The notes: generated by a model not told the origin, from the sequence alone. 43,902 nt of DNA from Frankia sp. R82 (GCF_023716925.1 NZ_JAMQQG010000001.1:83885-127786); one strand, 5' to 3'. Positions 32,957 through 40,209 are shown, counted from the stretch's first letter. Numbers and translations: made by a program.

Positions 32957-33251
32957 CACATTTATTTCCGTTACCAACGGCCCTGTCTATCCAGAATCAA
33001 GGGTTTTCTCGCGTGGGTGCCGTCGAGGCCAGCGACGGGGTGGCGCTGCCGGCCGGCGCGGTGAGCGCGGCTGTCATGCCACTCACCGCAGCGGCGATCC
33101 TGGCGACATGGGTCCGGGTTCGGCCCAGGGCGGGACGCCGCCAGCGACCAGCGCCGTCTCCGTGCGGAACCGGCAACCCGCAACGCAGGCGCACACCATT
33201 ACGCTGCCTTTGGCAGGGACGTGGGCGTTTGCGAGCAGAGGAGTCCCGAAG

Positions 33252-33677
33252 GTGACCGACAGTGGGCCGCAGGACCCGGGCCGCAGCACGCCGACCGGGC
33301 TGGATGCGGGGCGGTGGTACCAGTCGCCCACCGGCGTCCGGGAGCCGGTGGACCTGCGCACCGACCAGGCGCATTCAGCCCGGATGTACGACTACTACCT
33401 GGGCGGCAAGGACAACTTCCCGGCCGATCGGGAGGCGGCCGAGCGGGCGCTGGCCAGTTTTCCGAACGCCCGCATCTCCTCTCAGCAGAACCGGGCGTTC
33501 CTGGTGCGGGTCACCCGCCATCTCGCCGCCGAGGCCGGTATCCGCCAGTTCCTCGACATCGGCACCGGCATTCCGACCAGCCCCAACCTGCACGAGGTGG
33601 CCCAGGGCGTCGACCCGCAGGCCCGGGTGGTCTACGTCGACAACGATCGTTGCAAGTCGGGTTGTGTACACTCATGA
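33252..33677 (+). pseudogene. SAV2177/DUF574-type S-adenosyl methyltransferase, 3'-truncated
   Basis: From GTG 33252 (AGAGGAG upstream) the frame reads the family's hallmark ARMYDYYLGGKDNF, then RAFLVRVTRHLA, FLDIGTGIPTSPNLHEVA (SAM-binding loop) and VVYVDND. Homology stops at about 33647, where a further 130 or so residues should follow; instead eight unrelated codons lead to a stop. The break coincides with the drop in GC content and the start of the mobile element, so the gene appears cut by the insertion. Confidence 0.82.
33641..33652. other. Palindrome at the proposed left end of the element
   Basis: CAACGATCGTTG is a perfect 12-bp palindrome spanning the last recognisable methyltransferase codons and the first foreign bases. 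It is a candidate core of the attachment or insertion site. The other end of the element is outside the window, so no direct repeat can be checked. Confidence 0.35.
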
Positions 33678-33752
33678 TGGGTCTGTGCGGTAGGGCCCAG
33701 CGTTGCCGACCGCAGTAGCAGGCCGCCGACCTGGTCTTTTGCCTGCGTGTCA

Positions 33753-33785
33753 GCACCACCGGTGCGAAGCACGCGCCGGTGGTGC
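33753..33785 (-). terminator. Hairpin after the pterin-dehydratase-like gene
   Basis: GCACCACCGG (33753-33762) pairs perfectly with 33776-33785 around a 13-nt loop, 13 bp past the stop of the minus-strand gene at 33798. It probably ends the XRE/pterin-dehydratase-like operon. Confidence 0.6.
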
Positions 33786-33797
33786 CCGGTAAGCCTG

Positions 33798-34115
33798 TCA
33801 GGCAGCACCACGGGTGTACCGCGCAAGGACACTCTCAATCTGTTCGACTAGCAAAAAGTCTAGTTCCGTAATTTTCTGCCCTGCGCTATAGGTCGTAAGG
33901 CTAAAGTGGAGCGTTTCCCAGCGAAGGTCAATATCCGGGTGATGTTCAAGCTCCCGGGCGGGATTCATAACATCGTTGATCGCTCGAACCGCCGTGTAAT
34001 AATCCAGATAAAATGTTTTATGAATTTCCTCTCGATCGGGCGACTTTTCCCATCCTGAGAGCTGACTAAGTCGACGGGCGATCTCTTCCGTCGACAATGG
34101 GTCACGTAGCGCCAT
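33798..34115 (-). CDS. Pterin-4a-carbinolamine dehydratase (PCD/DCoH)-like protein
   Basis: A 105-aa protein of PCD length. The core ARELEHHPDIDLRW holds the two active-site His (58, 59), but the third catalytic His of the family, normally in TTH or STH, is Tyr76 (SLTTYSAG). The acidic residue that opens the family motif is Arg54. This makes normal dehydratase activity doubtful. Eukaryotic PCD doubles as DCoH, a cofactor of a transcription factor. The gene lies 12 bp downstream of an XRE regulator on the same strand, so it may modulate that regulator. GC is lower than in the host genes. ATG 34115 has AGGAG upstream. Confidence 0.82.
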   Translation of the reverse strand: MALRDPLSTEEIARRLSQLSGWEKSPDREEIHKTFYLDYYTAVRAINDVMNPARELEHHPDIDLRWETLHFSLTTYSAGQKITELDFLLVEQIESVLARYTRGAA

Positions 34116-34127
34116 GCTCCTACACTC

Positions 34128-35633
34128 CTAAAGCGTTTGAAGGACTTCTCCAATTTGGCGACCTATTGGACTATTATGCCATGAGGCGAGGTGGGGCCAC
34201 ACTGCGGCCAATTCTCGGCGCAGGCGTATGGAGCTGGTTTCTCGCGTGATATTTGCAGCCTCGTGCACGGATCCGGCTGCCGCTTCTGGTTGCCCCGCAT
34301 TGGCATATGCCACAGCTTGCCGCGCGCGATATACGCCTACATCACGTCGAGATCCCGCCGGTGGTTCTTTGAGTACCTGTTCCCACAATGCCACCGCCTC
34401 GACCCCGAGTCCGAGCCGGGTATAGCAGGTGGCTCGTTGAGCTGGTATATAGGTCGGACTTCTCCGACAGGCGTTATACCAAGGGTAGTCATCGTCTACT
34501 TTGGAGAGTAGGGCCTCTGCCTTGTCTAGCGCGTAATCTGCGCCGCGCCGGTCGCTTGCAAGGGAGTGACCGTGGGCGGACTGCTGCATAGCCTGCACCC
34601 GCACTTTGGCGCACAGGGAAGTTTCATCGGCTAGTGCCGCTAGCGCTAGGTCAAGGGTGCCAGGACCGTCTCCCTGGTCTGTGCAGATCATCGCCTTGTT
34701 CGTTAGGGCGTGCCGGACAAGCTGCACATCTCCCACCCGATGAGCAAGTTCCAAAGTTTTGTTCGCCCAATTAGAGGCGGTTCCCAAATCTCCGGCATCC
34801 TGGTATAGCCAGGTCACCAACCCAGAATAGGCGACATTGGTGCGCAGCAAGGAGCGGCGGATTTCGCCGCGAGAAATTGCAAGAAGTCGATCAATCAGTT
34901 CTTGTTGCACTAGCACGGCCGGAATAACAGCATGAGGGCCGAGTGAAGCTTCCGCCAGATAGTAGCTTTCTATTTGAGAAGCCAGGTGTTCAACCAGTTC
35001 GGGTGAGACATTCTCATACGAAGCTAGAGGAATAATTCTTCCTCCGGCAAGAATGCCCGCACCGCTACCTGCCAAAAATGTTCGTCTGTCTACAGCCACG
35101 ATCACCACCTCACCCACAGCAGAAATGACGCTAAAAGGCTTTACGTCATCGGTCTCTAGTCCGTGGGTATTAGCCTGTATCGGACTCTTCCAACCTGCCG
35201 ATCCCGATCCTTCGCGCGCGCGACTGGCGGGCAGCTTGAACCACAGATGCACCTCGGGGATACGCAGCACCACCGCCCAACGGATCAGTTTTTTGAGATC
35301 GGATATCGGTGGGCCGCTTTCGATACGCGAGAGCTGGGTTTGAGTAATACCCATCCATCTTGCCACTAGCTCTTGCGACAACGGCGCACCGTGGTAAGGG
35401 TGAAGGCGATAAGCGGCAATGACCCGACCCATATGCCACGACGCGAGGGCATCTCGGAGCTTATCTGATATTTCCCAAAAATCGCGCGGTACGGGGGGTG
35501 CGCCCGCTTCTAGCTCTACCGCCCGACGCTGGCATTGCGCACACAAGTCAGACTGATTGTCGCGGGCAAGAAGAATGCCACACCGACAGTAACGGGCCTT
35601 ACCAGATCCGTTACCCACGGTTACCTCCGCCAT
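34128..35633 (-). CDS. XRE-family regulator with Zn-ribbon and TPR-like C-terminus
   Basis: A 501-aa regulator. N-terminal Cys16/18 and Cys31/34 (CRC and CAQC) form a likely zinc ribbon; HTH about 85-108 (LSQELVARWMGITQTQLSRI); then a hydrophobic DRRTFLAGSGAGILAGG segment; then about 280 residues of helical TPR-like repeats. This layout is common in Streptomyces and Frankia regulators, often on mobile elements. Third codon positions are visibly less GC-rich than in the host genes. ATG 35633 is preferred over GTG 35678; neither has a strong ribosome site. It is followed by the PCD-like gene and divergent from a hypothetical gene at 35943. It probably senses a ligand or peptide and controls the element. 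Confidence 0.85.
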   Translation of the reverse strand: MAEVTVGNGSGKARYCRCGILLARDNQSDLCAQCQRRAVELEAGAPPVPRDFWEISDKLRDALASWHMGRVIAAYRLHPYHGAPLSQELVARWMGITQTQLSRIESGPPISDLKKLIRWAVVLRIPEVHLWFKLPASRAREGSGSAGWKSPIQANTHGLETDDVKPFSVISAVGEVVIVAVDRRTFLAGSGAGILAGGRIIPLASYENVSPELVEHLASQIESYYLAEASLGPHAVIPAVLVQQELIDRLLAISRGEIRRSLLRTNVAYSGLVTWLYQDAGDLGTASNWANKTLELAHRVGDVQLVRHALTNKAMICTDQGDGPGTLDLALAALADETSLCAKVRVQAMQQSAHGHSLASDRRGADYALDKAEALLSKVDDDYPWYNACRRSPTYIPAQRATCYTRLGLGVEAVALWEQVLKEPPAGSRRDVGVYRARQAVAYANAGQPEAAAGSVHEAANITRETSSIRLRRELAAVWPHLASWHNSPIGRQIGEVLQTL

Positions 35634-35784
35634 TGACGCGCGCCCGCCTGAACCGTCACATGGCAGTCTATCCGTCACCGTGTGTCGTCAAGACATGTCG
35701 CGTATAGCGATCATGCAGCAGAGGGCTAGTGATCTTGAGTGTCGCGGATCAGCCTTCAACCTGGCTTCGCTGTTCGCTTCCCCT

Positions 35785-35914
35785 GGACGGCCGTCCGGTT
35801 CTTCCCGGACTGGGCGGCTCTCGATGGCTGCCCTACCCGCGTCCTGCAGCGTGCCAGACCGGTGCCGTGCCGGTTCGGAGTGATCACGCTTGCGGGTGAT
35901 CGCGGGTAGGGCAG
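35785..35914. other. Inverted-repeat-rich intergenic region
   Basis: The 35634-35942 gap between divergent genes holds nested dyads: GGACGGCCGTCC (35785-35796), TCCGG-N6-CCGGA (35794-35809), a perfect 14-bp pair CTGCCCTACCCGCG (35828-35841) with 35901-35914, and inside it ACCGG-N7-CCGGT (35858-35874) and GATCAC-N8-GTGATC (35882-35901). No gene is visible. It may be a control region, a structured leader RNA of the gene at 35943, or an origin. Confidence 0.55.
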
Positions 35915-35942
35915 TCCCTTCTATCTCTCGGTGTTTGGAGTC

Positions 35943-36416
35943 ATGCCCGTGAATTCGATCTTGCTTGCTGCTGCTGCGTTCGGTGTGGCGCCGGTGGGGC
36001 AGTTGTTCGGTCCCGAGGTGCACGCGGCCGACGAGCACGGGTTGTCCGCTGACCAGGTCGGGCGGTTGGCGGTCGAATGCGCCGCGTACACGCAGGGCTC
36101 GGACACGGCGCTTCGGCGGATGGCTGCGTTGTCGGCCCGGATCGCCACCGTGGCGTACACGCGGTCGTCCGAGCCGGATTGGGATGGGAACGGGGACGAG
36201 GTTGCCGCGTTGTTGGACGAGCATGCCCGGGAGTACCGGGCGCTGTTGGGCGTCTGGCATGAGCGTCTGGTGTCCGGTCTGGCCGTGCTGAGCGACGAGC
36301 AGGTGGATTCCGTCGCGTCGAGGCGGGCGGCATGGATGGTGCGGACCGTGACGAGCATCCAGGGTGTGGCACCGGCTGGTCCGGTCCGGCGAACGCTGAC
36401 GGATGCGTCGACCTGA
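35943..36416 (+). CDS. Hypothetical protein of the element
   Basis: A 157-aa protein of no family that I recognise. It has a mildly hydrophobic N-terminus (MPVNSILLAAAAFGVAPVGQ) that does not look like a strong signal peptide, followed by a mostly helical acidic body (DEVAALLDEHAREYRALLGVW). ATG 35943 is preceded by GGAG at short spacing; a GTG at 35931 is an alternative. First gene of the rightward cluster of small genes. It is preceded by the inverted-repeat-rich region. Confidence 0.7.
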   Translation: MPVNSILLAAAAFGVAPVGQLFGPEVHAADEHGLSADQVGRLAVECAAYTQGSDTALRRMAALSARIATVAYTRSSEPDWDGNGDEVAALLDEHAREYRALLGVWHERLVSGLAVLSDEQVDSVASRRAAWMVRTVTSIQGVAPAGPVRRTLTDAST

Positions 36417-36483
36417 CCGTTGTGTCTGCCGTCCCGGTGCGGGGCTGGTTGTTGTTCCGATCTCATCTCGAAGGAGAGTTCTG

Positions 36484-36540
36484 ATGTCTGAGGGTTCCCG
36501 TACGCAGCGTCCGTCTCTGGCGGACATCAGCCTGGTCTGA
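36484..36540 (+). CDS. 18-residue peptide with a strong ribosome site
   Basis: MSEGSRTQRPSLADISLV is encoded directly behind AAGGAGAG (36471-36478), a near-perfect Shine-Dalgarno at good spacing, better than that of most annotated genes in the element. The following 36541-36782 stretch contains no other gene that I can support. It could be a real microprotein, a leader peptide, or the truncated start of a larger gene. No family known. Confidence 0.45.
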   Translation: MSEGSRTQRPSLADISLV

Positions 36541-36782
36541 CCGGAGACGCTCGGTTGCCCTGTCCGCCCACGCCCCGTCTGGTGGCGCGGGTGTCGGACG
36601 GGTAGGGCCCGATGCTCTCGACCCGAGACAGCCCATCGGACCACCAGTGTCGCTGGCGCGGTGGGCTCTGCCGCTCCGTCCGTCGTGTGGCCAGCGTGGC
36701 GCCCGACTACCCCCCTCGTGGCGCACGGCTGCACATGGCGGGCGGGGCGGTCTTTCCCTGCCGTCTTCCCGAGGTTCCCATC

Positions 36783-37232
36783 ATGATCCGTATCCAAGTT
36801 AGTGATCTTCCACGGCTGGACCTTCCGTCGCTGAACGGGATCATCATTTCCGGCCGTGGGCAGACCACGGATGGCAACAGGCATGTGTGTCTTTCGTTTG
36901 AGCTGACCGGCGATTCTTCTACCCGCCACGTTCGATCCCGCGCGGACCAATCCGACCAGTGTCTTGTTATTCATCCGAACGTCGTGCCGGTGCAGGTTAC
37001 GGCGATTGCTTTCGCGGTGGGGCGCTGGTTGATGGACGCCCCCTGTACTCGGGAGCTTCCCGGACCGATCGTTACGTCGGGTGCTGTTCTGCCAGCGCAC
37101 GCGGGGGAATGGCGTGGCATCACGCGGCAGGTGACTGTCGTAGACGATGATTCCACGGAGAACACTGTTACCGTGTGGGAACTCATGTCGCCACGACGCT
37201 ATCGGGCGTGGCTTTCTGCGGAGTGCCCGTGA
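36783..37232 (+). CDS. Hypothetical protein of the element
   Basis: A 149-aa protein without a recognised family. It starts MIRIQVSDLPRLDLPSLNGI and ends in SPRRYRAWLSAECP; mixed alpha/beta content is predicted by eye and no membrane segment. ATG 36783 has GAGG 8 nt upstream; the frame is open 57 codons further up but without a site. Its stop overlaps the next start (GTGA, 37229-37232). First of three overlapping genes with similar sizes, possibly related folds. Confidence 0.7.
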   Translation: MIRIQVSDLPRLDLPSLNGIIISGRGQTTDGNRHVCLSFELTGDSSTRHVRSRADQSDQCLVIHPNVVPVQVTAIAFAVGRWLMDAPCTRELPGPIVTSGAVLPAHAGEWRGITRQVTVVDDDSTENTVTVWELMSPRRYRAWLSAECP

Positions 37233-37750
37233 CCATCTTCGGGTCGGCAGAAAAAGTTTTTGTGAGCTGGGATCATCGGCTTTCCGTAGAGGATTTGCCA
37301 TCCCTGGAACCGTGGGCGGGAAACGGGGTTCATCTCACCCATCTTGGTAATCCGATCCTTGCCGACGGCGAGCTTTGGATCAGACCTGGTGACATTGAGA
37401 TACATGATGATCCTCGGTCTTTGCCGGACATCGCGAAAAGTCTCGCGCGGAACATCGATATTTCCGCTGTGGCGTTGCATCCGCGGGGAGTTTCTCTGTG
37501 GAAAACACGGGTTGCGGTAGCGTCTGCGATGCGTCTTTTCCGCGAGGAGCCGACGCGGGCGGGAGACGGGCCGGTCATCACGTGTGCGGCCCATCCCGAG
37601 CTGCTGGACCTGCGCGCGTTCCGTGGTTTCCGCCTGCATTACCACAGGGTAGAGATCGTTCATTTCGGAGGGCTGATGACCAGGTCAGGGCTGTGGGAGC
37701 TACGCAGAAACGGTACGGAAAATTCCCGTCCGGAGCTCTGGTTTCGATGA
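37229..37750 (+). CDS. Hypothetical protein of the element
   Basis: A 173-aa protein from GTG 37229, preceded by GGAG. It overlaps the previous stop by 4 bp and the next start by 4 bp (ATGA, 37747-37750), so all three are made from one message. Segments such as ILADGELWIRPGDIEIHDD and DLRAFRGFRLHYHRVEIVHF suggest a beta-rich soluble protein. No family recognised. Confidence 0.72.
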   Translation: MTIFGSAEKVFVSWDHRLSVEDLPSLEPWAGNGVHLTHLGNPILADGELWIRPGDIEIHDDPRSLPDIAKSLARNIDISAVALHPRGVSLWKTRVAVASAMRLFREEPTRAGDGPVITCAAHPELLDLRAFRGFRLHYHRVEIVHFGGLMTRSGLWELRRNGTENSRPELWFR

Positions 37751-38166
37751 GCGACAGCGACAGCGACTCCGCAGCGCAACGTATCCGCATCACACCGGTG
37801 CACTCACGCGGGAACTTCCCGGCGGGTTACAGCCTGATCTACGGGCAAGTTCCCGAGAGAAAAGAAAGCGATTCCAGCCTGCTGCACTACACCGGCGTCC
37901 GGGTCCTGCCGGACACGGTCCTTCACGTGGCTCTCGGCCTTCGTGAACCCGGAATTGTAAGCATCGTCATCCACCACGACGAAATACCGATCGCGGACAC
38001 GATGAGCGCCCTAATTACTGGTCTTTCTATAGCCTATTTGGAACAGCGCAGCACGATTGTTATCGGTGGTTTCGATGCGATCCCACCGCGCGTTGATCTC
38101 AAGCGGGTGACGGCACACCCGGTGGACGGTGACGAGTCCCGGACGGTGTGGGAAATACACGACTAG
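37747..38166 (+). CDS. Hypothetical protein of the element
   Basis: A 139-aa protein starting with a Ser/Asp stretch (MSDSDSDSAA) and ending SRTVWEIHD. Its end (VTAHPVDGDESRTVWEIHD) echoes that of the protein at 36783 (VTVVDDDSTENTVTVWELMS): both have a short VT..V....TVWE pattern, so the two may be distant paralogues. It overlaps the previous gene by 4 bp. No known domain. Confidence 0.7.
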   Translation: MSDSDSDSAAQRIRITPVHSRGNFPAGYSLIYGQVPERKESDSSLLHYTGVRVLPDTVLHVALGLREPGIVSIVIHHDEIPIADTMSALITGLSIAYLEQRSTIVIGGFDAIPPRVDLKRVTAHPVDGDESRTVWEIHD

Positions 38167-38308
38167 AAGAATTCCGTGTCGGCACCGAAAGAAAGCCGAT
38201 CGCATGTTTCACCTTGCCGCGTGCGACTGTGTGTTCGTCCAGCTACCAGACCTTTCCTTTTCCGATCCGGTGCCGTGCCGGTCACACCGCATTCTGAGAG
38301 GAATCCCG

Positions 38309-38512
38309 GTGGACAGTACGACAGACGTAGAAGCACGTGATCGGGTCATGTATCAGCAGCTCGACACGCTGCTGCACGGCACGAGCCCTGACGATCTCGC
38401 GGCCCTGCTGGCCACCTGGTACGGCGTCGTCATACCAGCGGAACATGTCGCGTCCCTGGGAATCGAAGCCATGCGTACCATTGCCCTCGCCATCTACGAA
38501 AATCTTGGCTAA
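38309..38512 (+). CDS. Small hypothetical protein of the element
   Basis: A 67-aa acidic, helical protein (LDTLLHGTSPDDLAALLATW, then VVIPAEHVASLGIEAMRTIA). GTG 38309 has GAGAGGA at 6 nt, which favours it over ATG 38204 in the same frame. A 16-bp CCGGTGCCGTGCCGGT sequence 27 bp upstream also occurs at 35859. No family recognised. It converges with the minus-strand gene ending at 38582. Confidence 0.65.
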   Translation: MDSTTDVEARDRVMYQQLDTLLHGTSPDDLAALLATWYGVVIPAEHVASLGIEAMRTIALAIYENLG

Positions 38513-38581
38513 CCGACATAACCTGGTGTGGTGGGGCGCGCGCCCGGCGAAGTTGGTGTGCGGAACGCGCGCCCGCCGAGG

Positions 38582-38803
38582 TTACCGGGTGGTGGTGCGG
38601 GGTGGGTGGTGTGCTGGTCTGCGTGCTGTCTCGATGATGTCCGCGATGGCGACGACGCTACGGGGGTCACACCGCAACAGGCAACGGGCAAGGCGGGTAC
38701 CGGTGGGTCCGGGCGGACCTGCGGACAGGATCACGTACAAGGCGTGTTGGTAGGGAGTCCAGCCGATCGCCGTGCCATCTGTGGGGGGCACCCATCCCGC
38801 CAC
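38582..38803 (-). CDS. Small hypothetical protein of the element
   Basis: A 73-aa protein (VAGWVPPTDGTAIGWTPYQH, then LYVILSAGPPGPTGTRLARC). GTG 38803 starts one base after the stop of the upstream minus-strand gene, so the two are translationally coupled. The frame extends to a TTG at 38833 as an alternative. No domain recognised. Confidence 0.6.
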   Translation of the reverse strand: MAGWVPPTDGTAIGWTPYQHALYVILSAGPPGPTGTRLARCLLRCDPRSVVAIADIIETARRPAHHPPRTTTR

Positions 38804-38804
38804 G

Positions 38805-39068
38805 TCACGGACCCCCGAACCGGGGTGTACCAAGGTCGGGAAGTGCGCGGAGGTAGAGGGTTACCGCACTGTCCCATGGGGTCCGGCGACGGTTGTCGAC
38901 GTAGATCAGTCGAGGCAGGGCCGCGACGACGTCGATCATGTCGTGTAGAGACGCGCCGGTTTCGAGGGTCAGCGCGTGGATCTCGGGTTCGGGGTGGGTG
39001 AGGGAGACGAACGGGCGTCCGTCGAACGGGTTGTGCCACCTGTCGTTGTGGGGCGGGATACTGGGCAT
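38805..39068 (-). CDS. Small hypothetical protein of the element
   Basis: An 87-aa protein (MPSIPPHNDRWHNPFDGRPF, then ETGASLHDMIDVVAALPRLI). ATG 39068 has AGGAC 8 nt upstream; a GTG two codons earlier is possible. It is divergent from the HTH gene at 39195 and shares with it the perfect palindrome at 39137-39163, which probably controls both. First gene of a two-gene operon. Confidence 0.65.
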   Translation of the reverse strand: MPSIPPHNDRWHNPFDGRPFVSLTHPEPEIHALTLETGASLHDMIDVVAALPRLIYVDNRRRTPWDSAVTLYLRALPDLGTPRFGGP

Positions 39069-39136
39069 GGTCACCGTCCTGGTCAGTCAGGGGTGTGATC
39101 TCCCGTCCGGTGGTCGCACACCGGACGGGACCGCCT

Positions 39137-39163
39137 AACTTTAGGGCGCTACGCCCTAAAGTT
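39137..39163. promoter_or_regulatory. Perfect 27-bp palindrome in a divergent promoter
   Basis: AACTTTAGGGCG-CTA-CGCCCTAAAGTT: 12-bp perfect arms around 3 bp, located between the minus-strand gene starting at 39068 and the HTH gene starting at 39195. The long, exact symmetry suggests the operator of a dimeric repressor, possibly the neighbouring HTH protein or the element's master regulator. It is AT-richer than its surroundings, as a promoter would be. Confidence 0.65.
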
Positions 39164-39194
39164 CAATGGAGTTCGGCCGATATCGTCTTGCACC

Positions 39195-39452
39195 GTGGAT
39201 GACCCGCTTCTGAGCTACAGCGAGATAGCGACGATCGCGGGTGTCTCTGCCAAGACCATGCGCAACTACCGCGCGGCGGGGCGGTTTCCGCCCCCTGACG
39301 AGCTTCCCGCCCCGGACCGGCCACGGTGGCGCCGGTCTACGGTGCTGGACTGGTTGGCCACTCGCCCCGGGCAGGGTGCCCGGACCGACCTGCACGCCGG
39401 CACCGACAGGCACGGCGACGATGTGCGCGTGGACGGTGCGGACGGGCAGTAG
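39195..39452 (+). CDS. MerR/AlpA-type HTH DNA-binding protein
   Basis: An 85-aa protein with a winged-helix HTH of the HTH_17/MerR kind: YSEIATIAGVSAKTMRNYRA, FPPPDE, then RWRRSTVLDWLATRPGQGAR. Such small proteins act as excisionases or repressors on mobile elements. GTG 39195 is the only reasonable start; no clear ribosome site. A strong terminator follows, so it is monocistronic. The palindrome at 39137-39163 lies 32 bp upstream, compatible with autoregulation. No integrase is adjacent, so excisionase is only one possibility. Confidence 0.78.
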   Translation: MDDPLLSYSEIATIAGVSAKTMRNYRAAGRFPPPDELPAPDRPRWRRSTVLDWLATRPGQGARTDLHAGTDRHGDDVRVDGADGQ

Positions 39453-39476
39453 GCGCCGATGGCGGCTTTGACATGG

Positions 39477-39517
39477 ATCGGCCGGTGCCCCCCCGCAGGT
39501 TGGGGGCACCGGCCGAT
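39477..39517 (+). terminator. Intrinsic terminator after the HTH gene
   Basis: ATCGGCCGGTGCCCCC (39477-39492) pairs perfectly with 39502-39517 around a 9-nt loop and is followed by GCTCTTTC. The 16-bp stem lies 24 bp after the HTH stop and faces the minus-strand operon ending at 39583. Confidence 0.8.
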
Positions 39518-39582
39518 GCTCTTTCAGGACCTACACCACGGGCAGTTCTTCATTTTCGCGTCAGTGCCGGATTGGGCCCAAA

Positions 39583-39693
39583 TCACCCGCGCCCGATAGC
39601 GACACCCACGAGGATGCCAGGTATAAAAATAAAAATGATGATCGCGGCGGCAAGTGCGACTTTGTAGCGCCAGGGCAGCCATTCATCGTTCAC
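39583..39693 (-). CDS. 36-residue single-span membrane protein
   Basis: GTG 39693 is preceded by AAGAGGAAG, a strong ribosome site. The peptide has a charged start (NDEWLPWRYK) followed by one membrane helix of about 21 residues (VALAAAIIIFIFIPGILVGV). It overlaps the end of the 39683 gene by 11 bp and is the last gene of the minus-strand trio 40743 to 39583. Function unknown. Confidence 0.6.
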   Translation of the reverse strand: MNDEWLPWRYKVALAAAIIIFIFIPGILVGVAIGRG

Positions 39694-40204
39694 GATTCTT
39701 CCTCTTTCCGAGGTCGATGCTCGGGGGTTTTTCTTCAGGTAGGTACTTTTTCCAGTTGATTCCATCCTCGAACGCAAGGTCTACGGGATGGACGTGGACG
39801 GAAATCCAGGCGCGGGAATAGAAAAAAATGCGTAGGCCGTAGGTCACCCATGGGGGTAGTGGGTGTTCCTGGCGAATCGCGGATATTTCGGTGCACGCGG
39901 CATTACAGAGCGCCCGGTGGGTGGCCCACCCCACGTAGGGGGCTGGATCGTTACTGAGGGGCCGTGGGCTGTGGGCTCGGCCCACCAGTGGCCCGTGGCG
40001 GATGACCTCGTCTCTGCGGGCGTCGTCACCCGGGTAGGCGCTCCGGTACATCGTGAGCCCGACATGTTCCCCTGACCAGGTTGTCACCAGTACACCAGCG
40101 GGTTTCAGCAGGAAATCGGTATCTTCATTGACCGCGACGGTTTCGATGATCTCATCGGGCAGAACAATGCGCTGTAGGTAGCTTTCAAAGCGCGCCATGC
40201 GCAT
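39683..40204 (-). CDS. Hypothetical protein of the element
   Basis: A 173-aa soluble protein, no family recognised. It starts MRMARFESYLQRIVLPDEII and ends in a basic tail (DLGKRKNRER). ATG 40204 is 5 bp behind the stop of the upstream gene; ATG 40198 is also possible. Middle gene of three on the minus strand. Confidence 0.68.
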   Translation of the reverse strand: MRMARFESYLQRIVLPDEIIETVAVNEDTDFLLKPAGVLVTTWSGEHVGLTMYRSAYPGDDARRDEVIRHGPLVGRAHSPRPLSNDPAPYVGWATHRALCNAACTEISAIRQEHPLPPWVTYGLRIFFYSRAWISVHVHPVDLAFEDGINWKKYLPEEKPPSIDLGKRKNRER

Positions 40205-40209
40205 GCCGT

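Noticed and set aside
33640-33700. A tRNA gene as the integration site
   Set aside because: No cloverleaf or T-loop (GTTCRANNC) could be found near the break; the interrupted sequence is clearly a methyltransferase gene.
35688-37301. A 537-codon minus-strand open frame across the start of the element's small genes
   Set aside because: It covers the inverted-repeat region and three plus-strand genes with good starts; its composition is that of a shadow frame.
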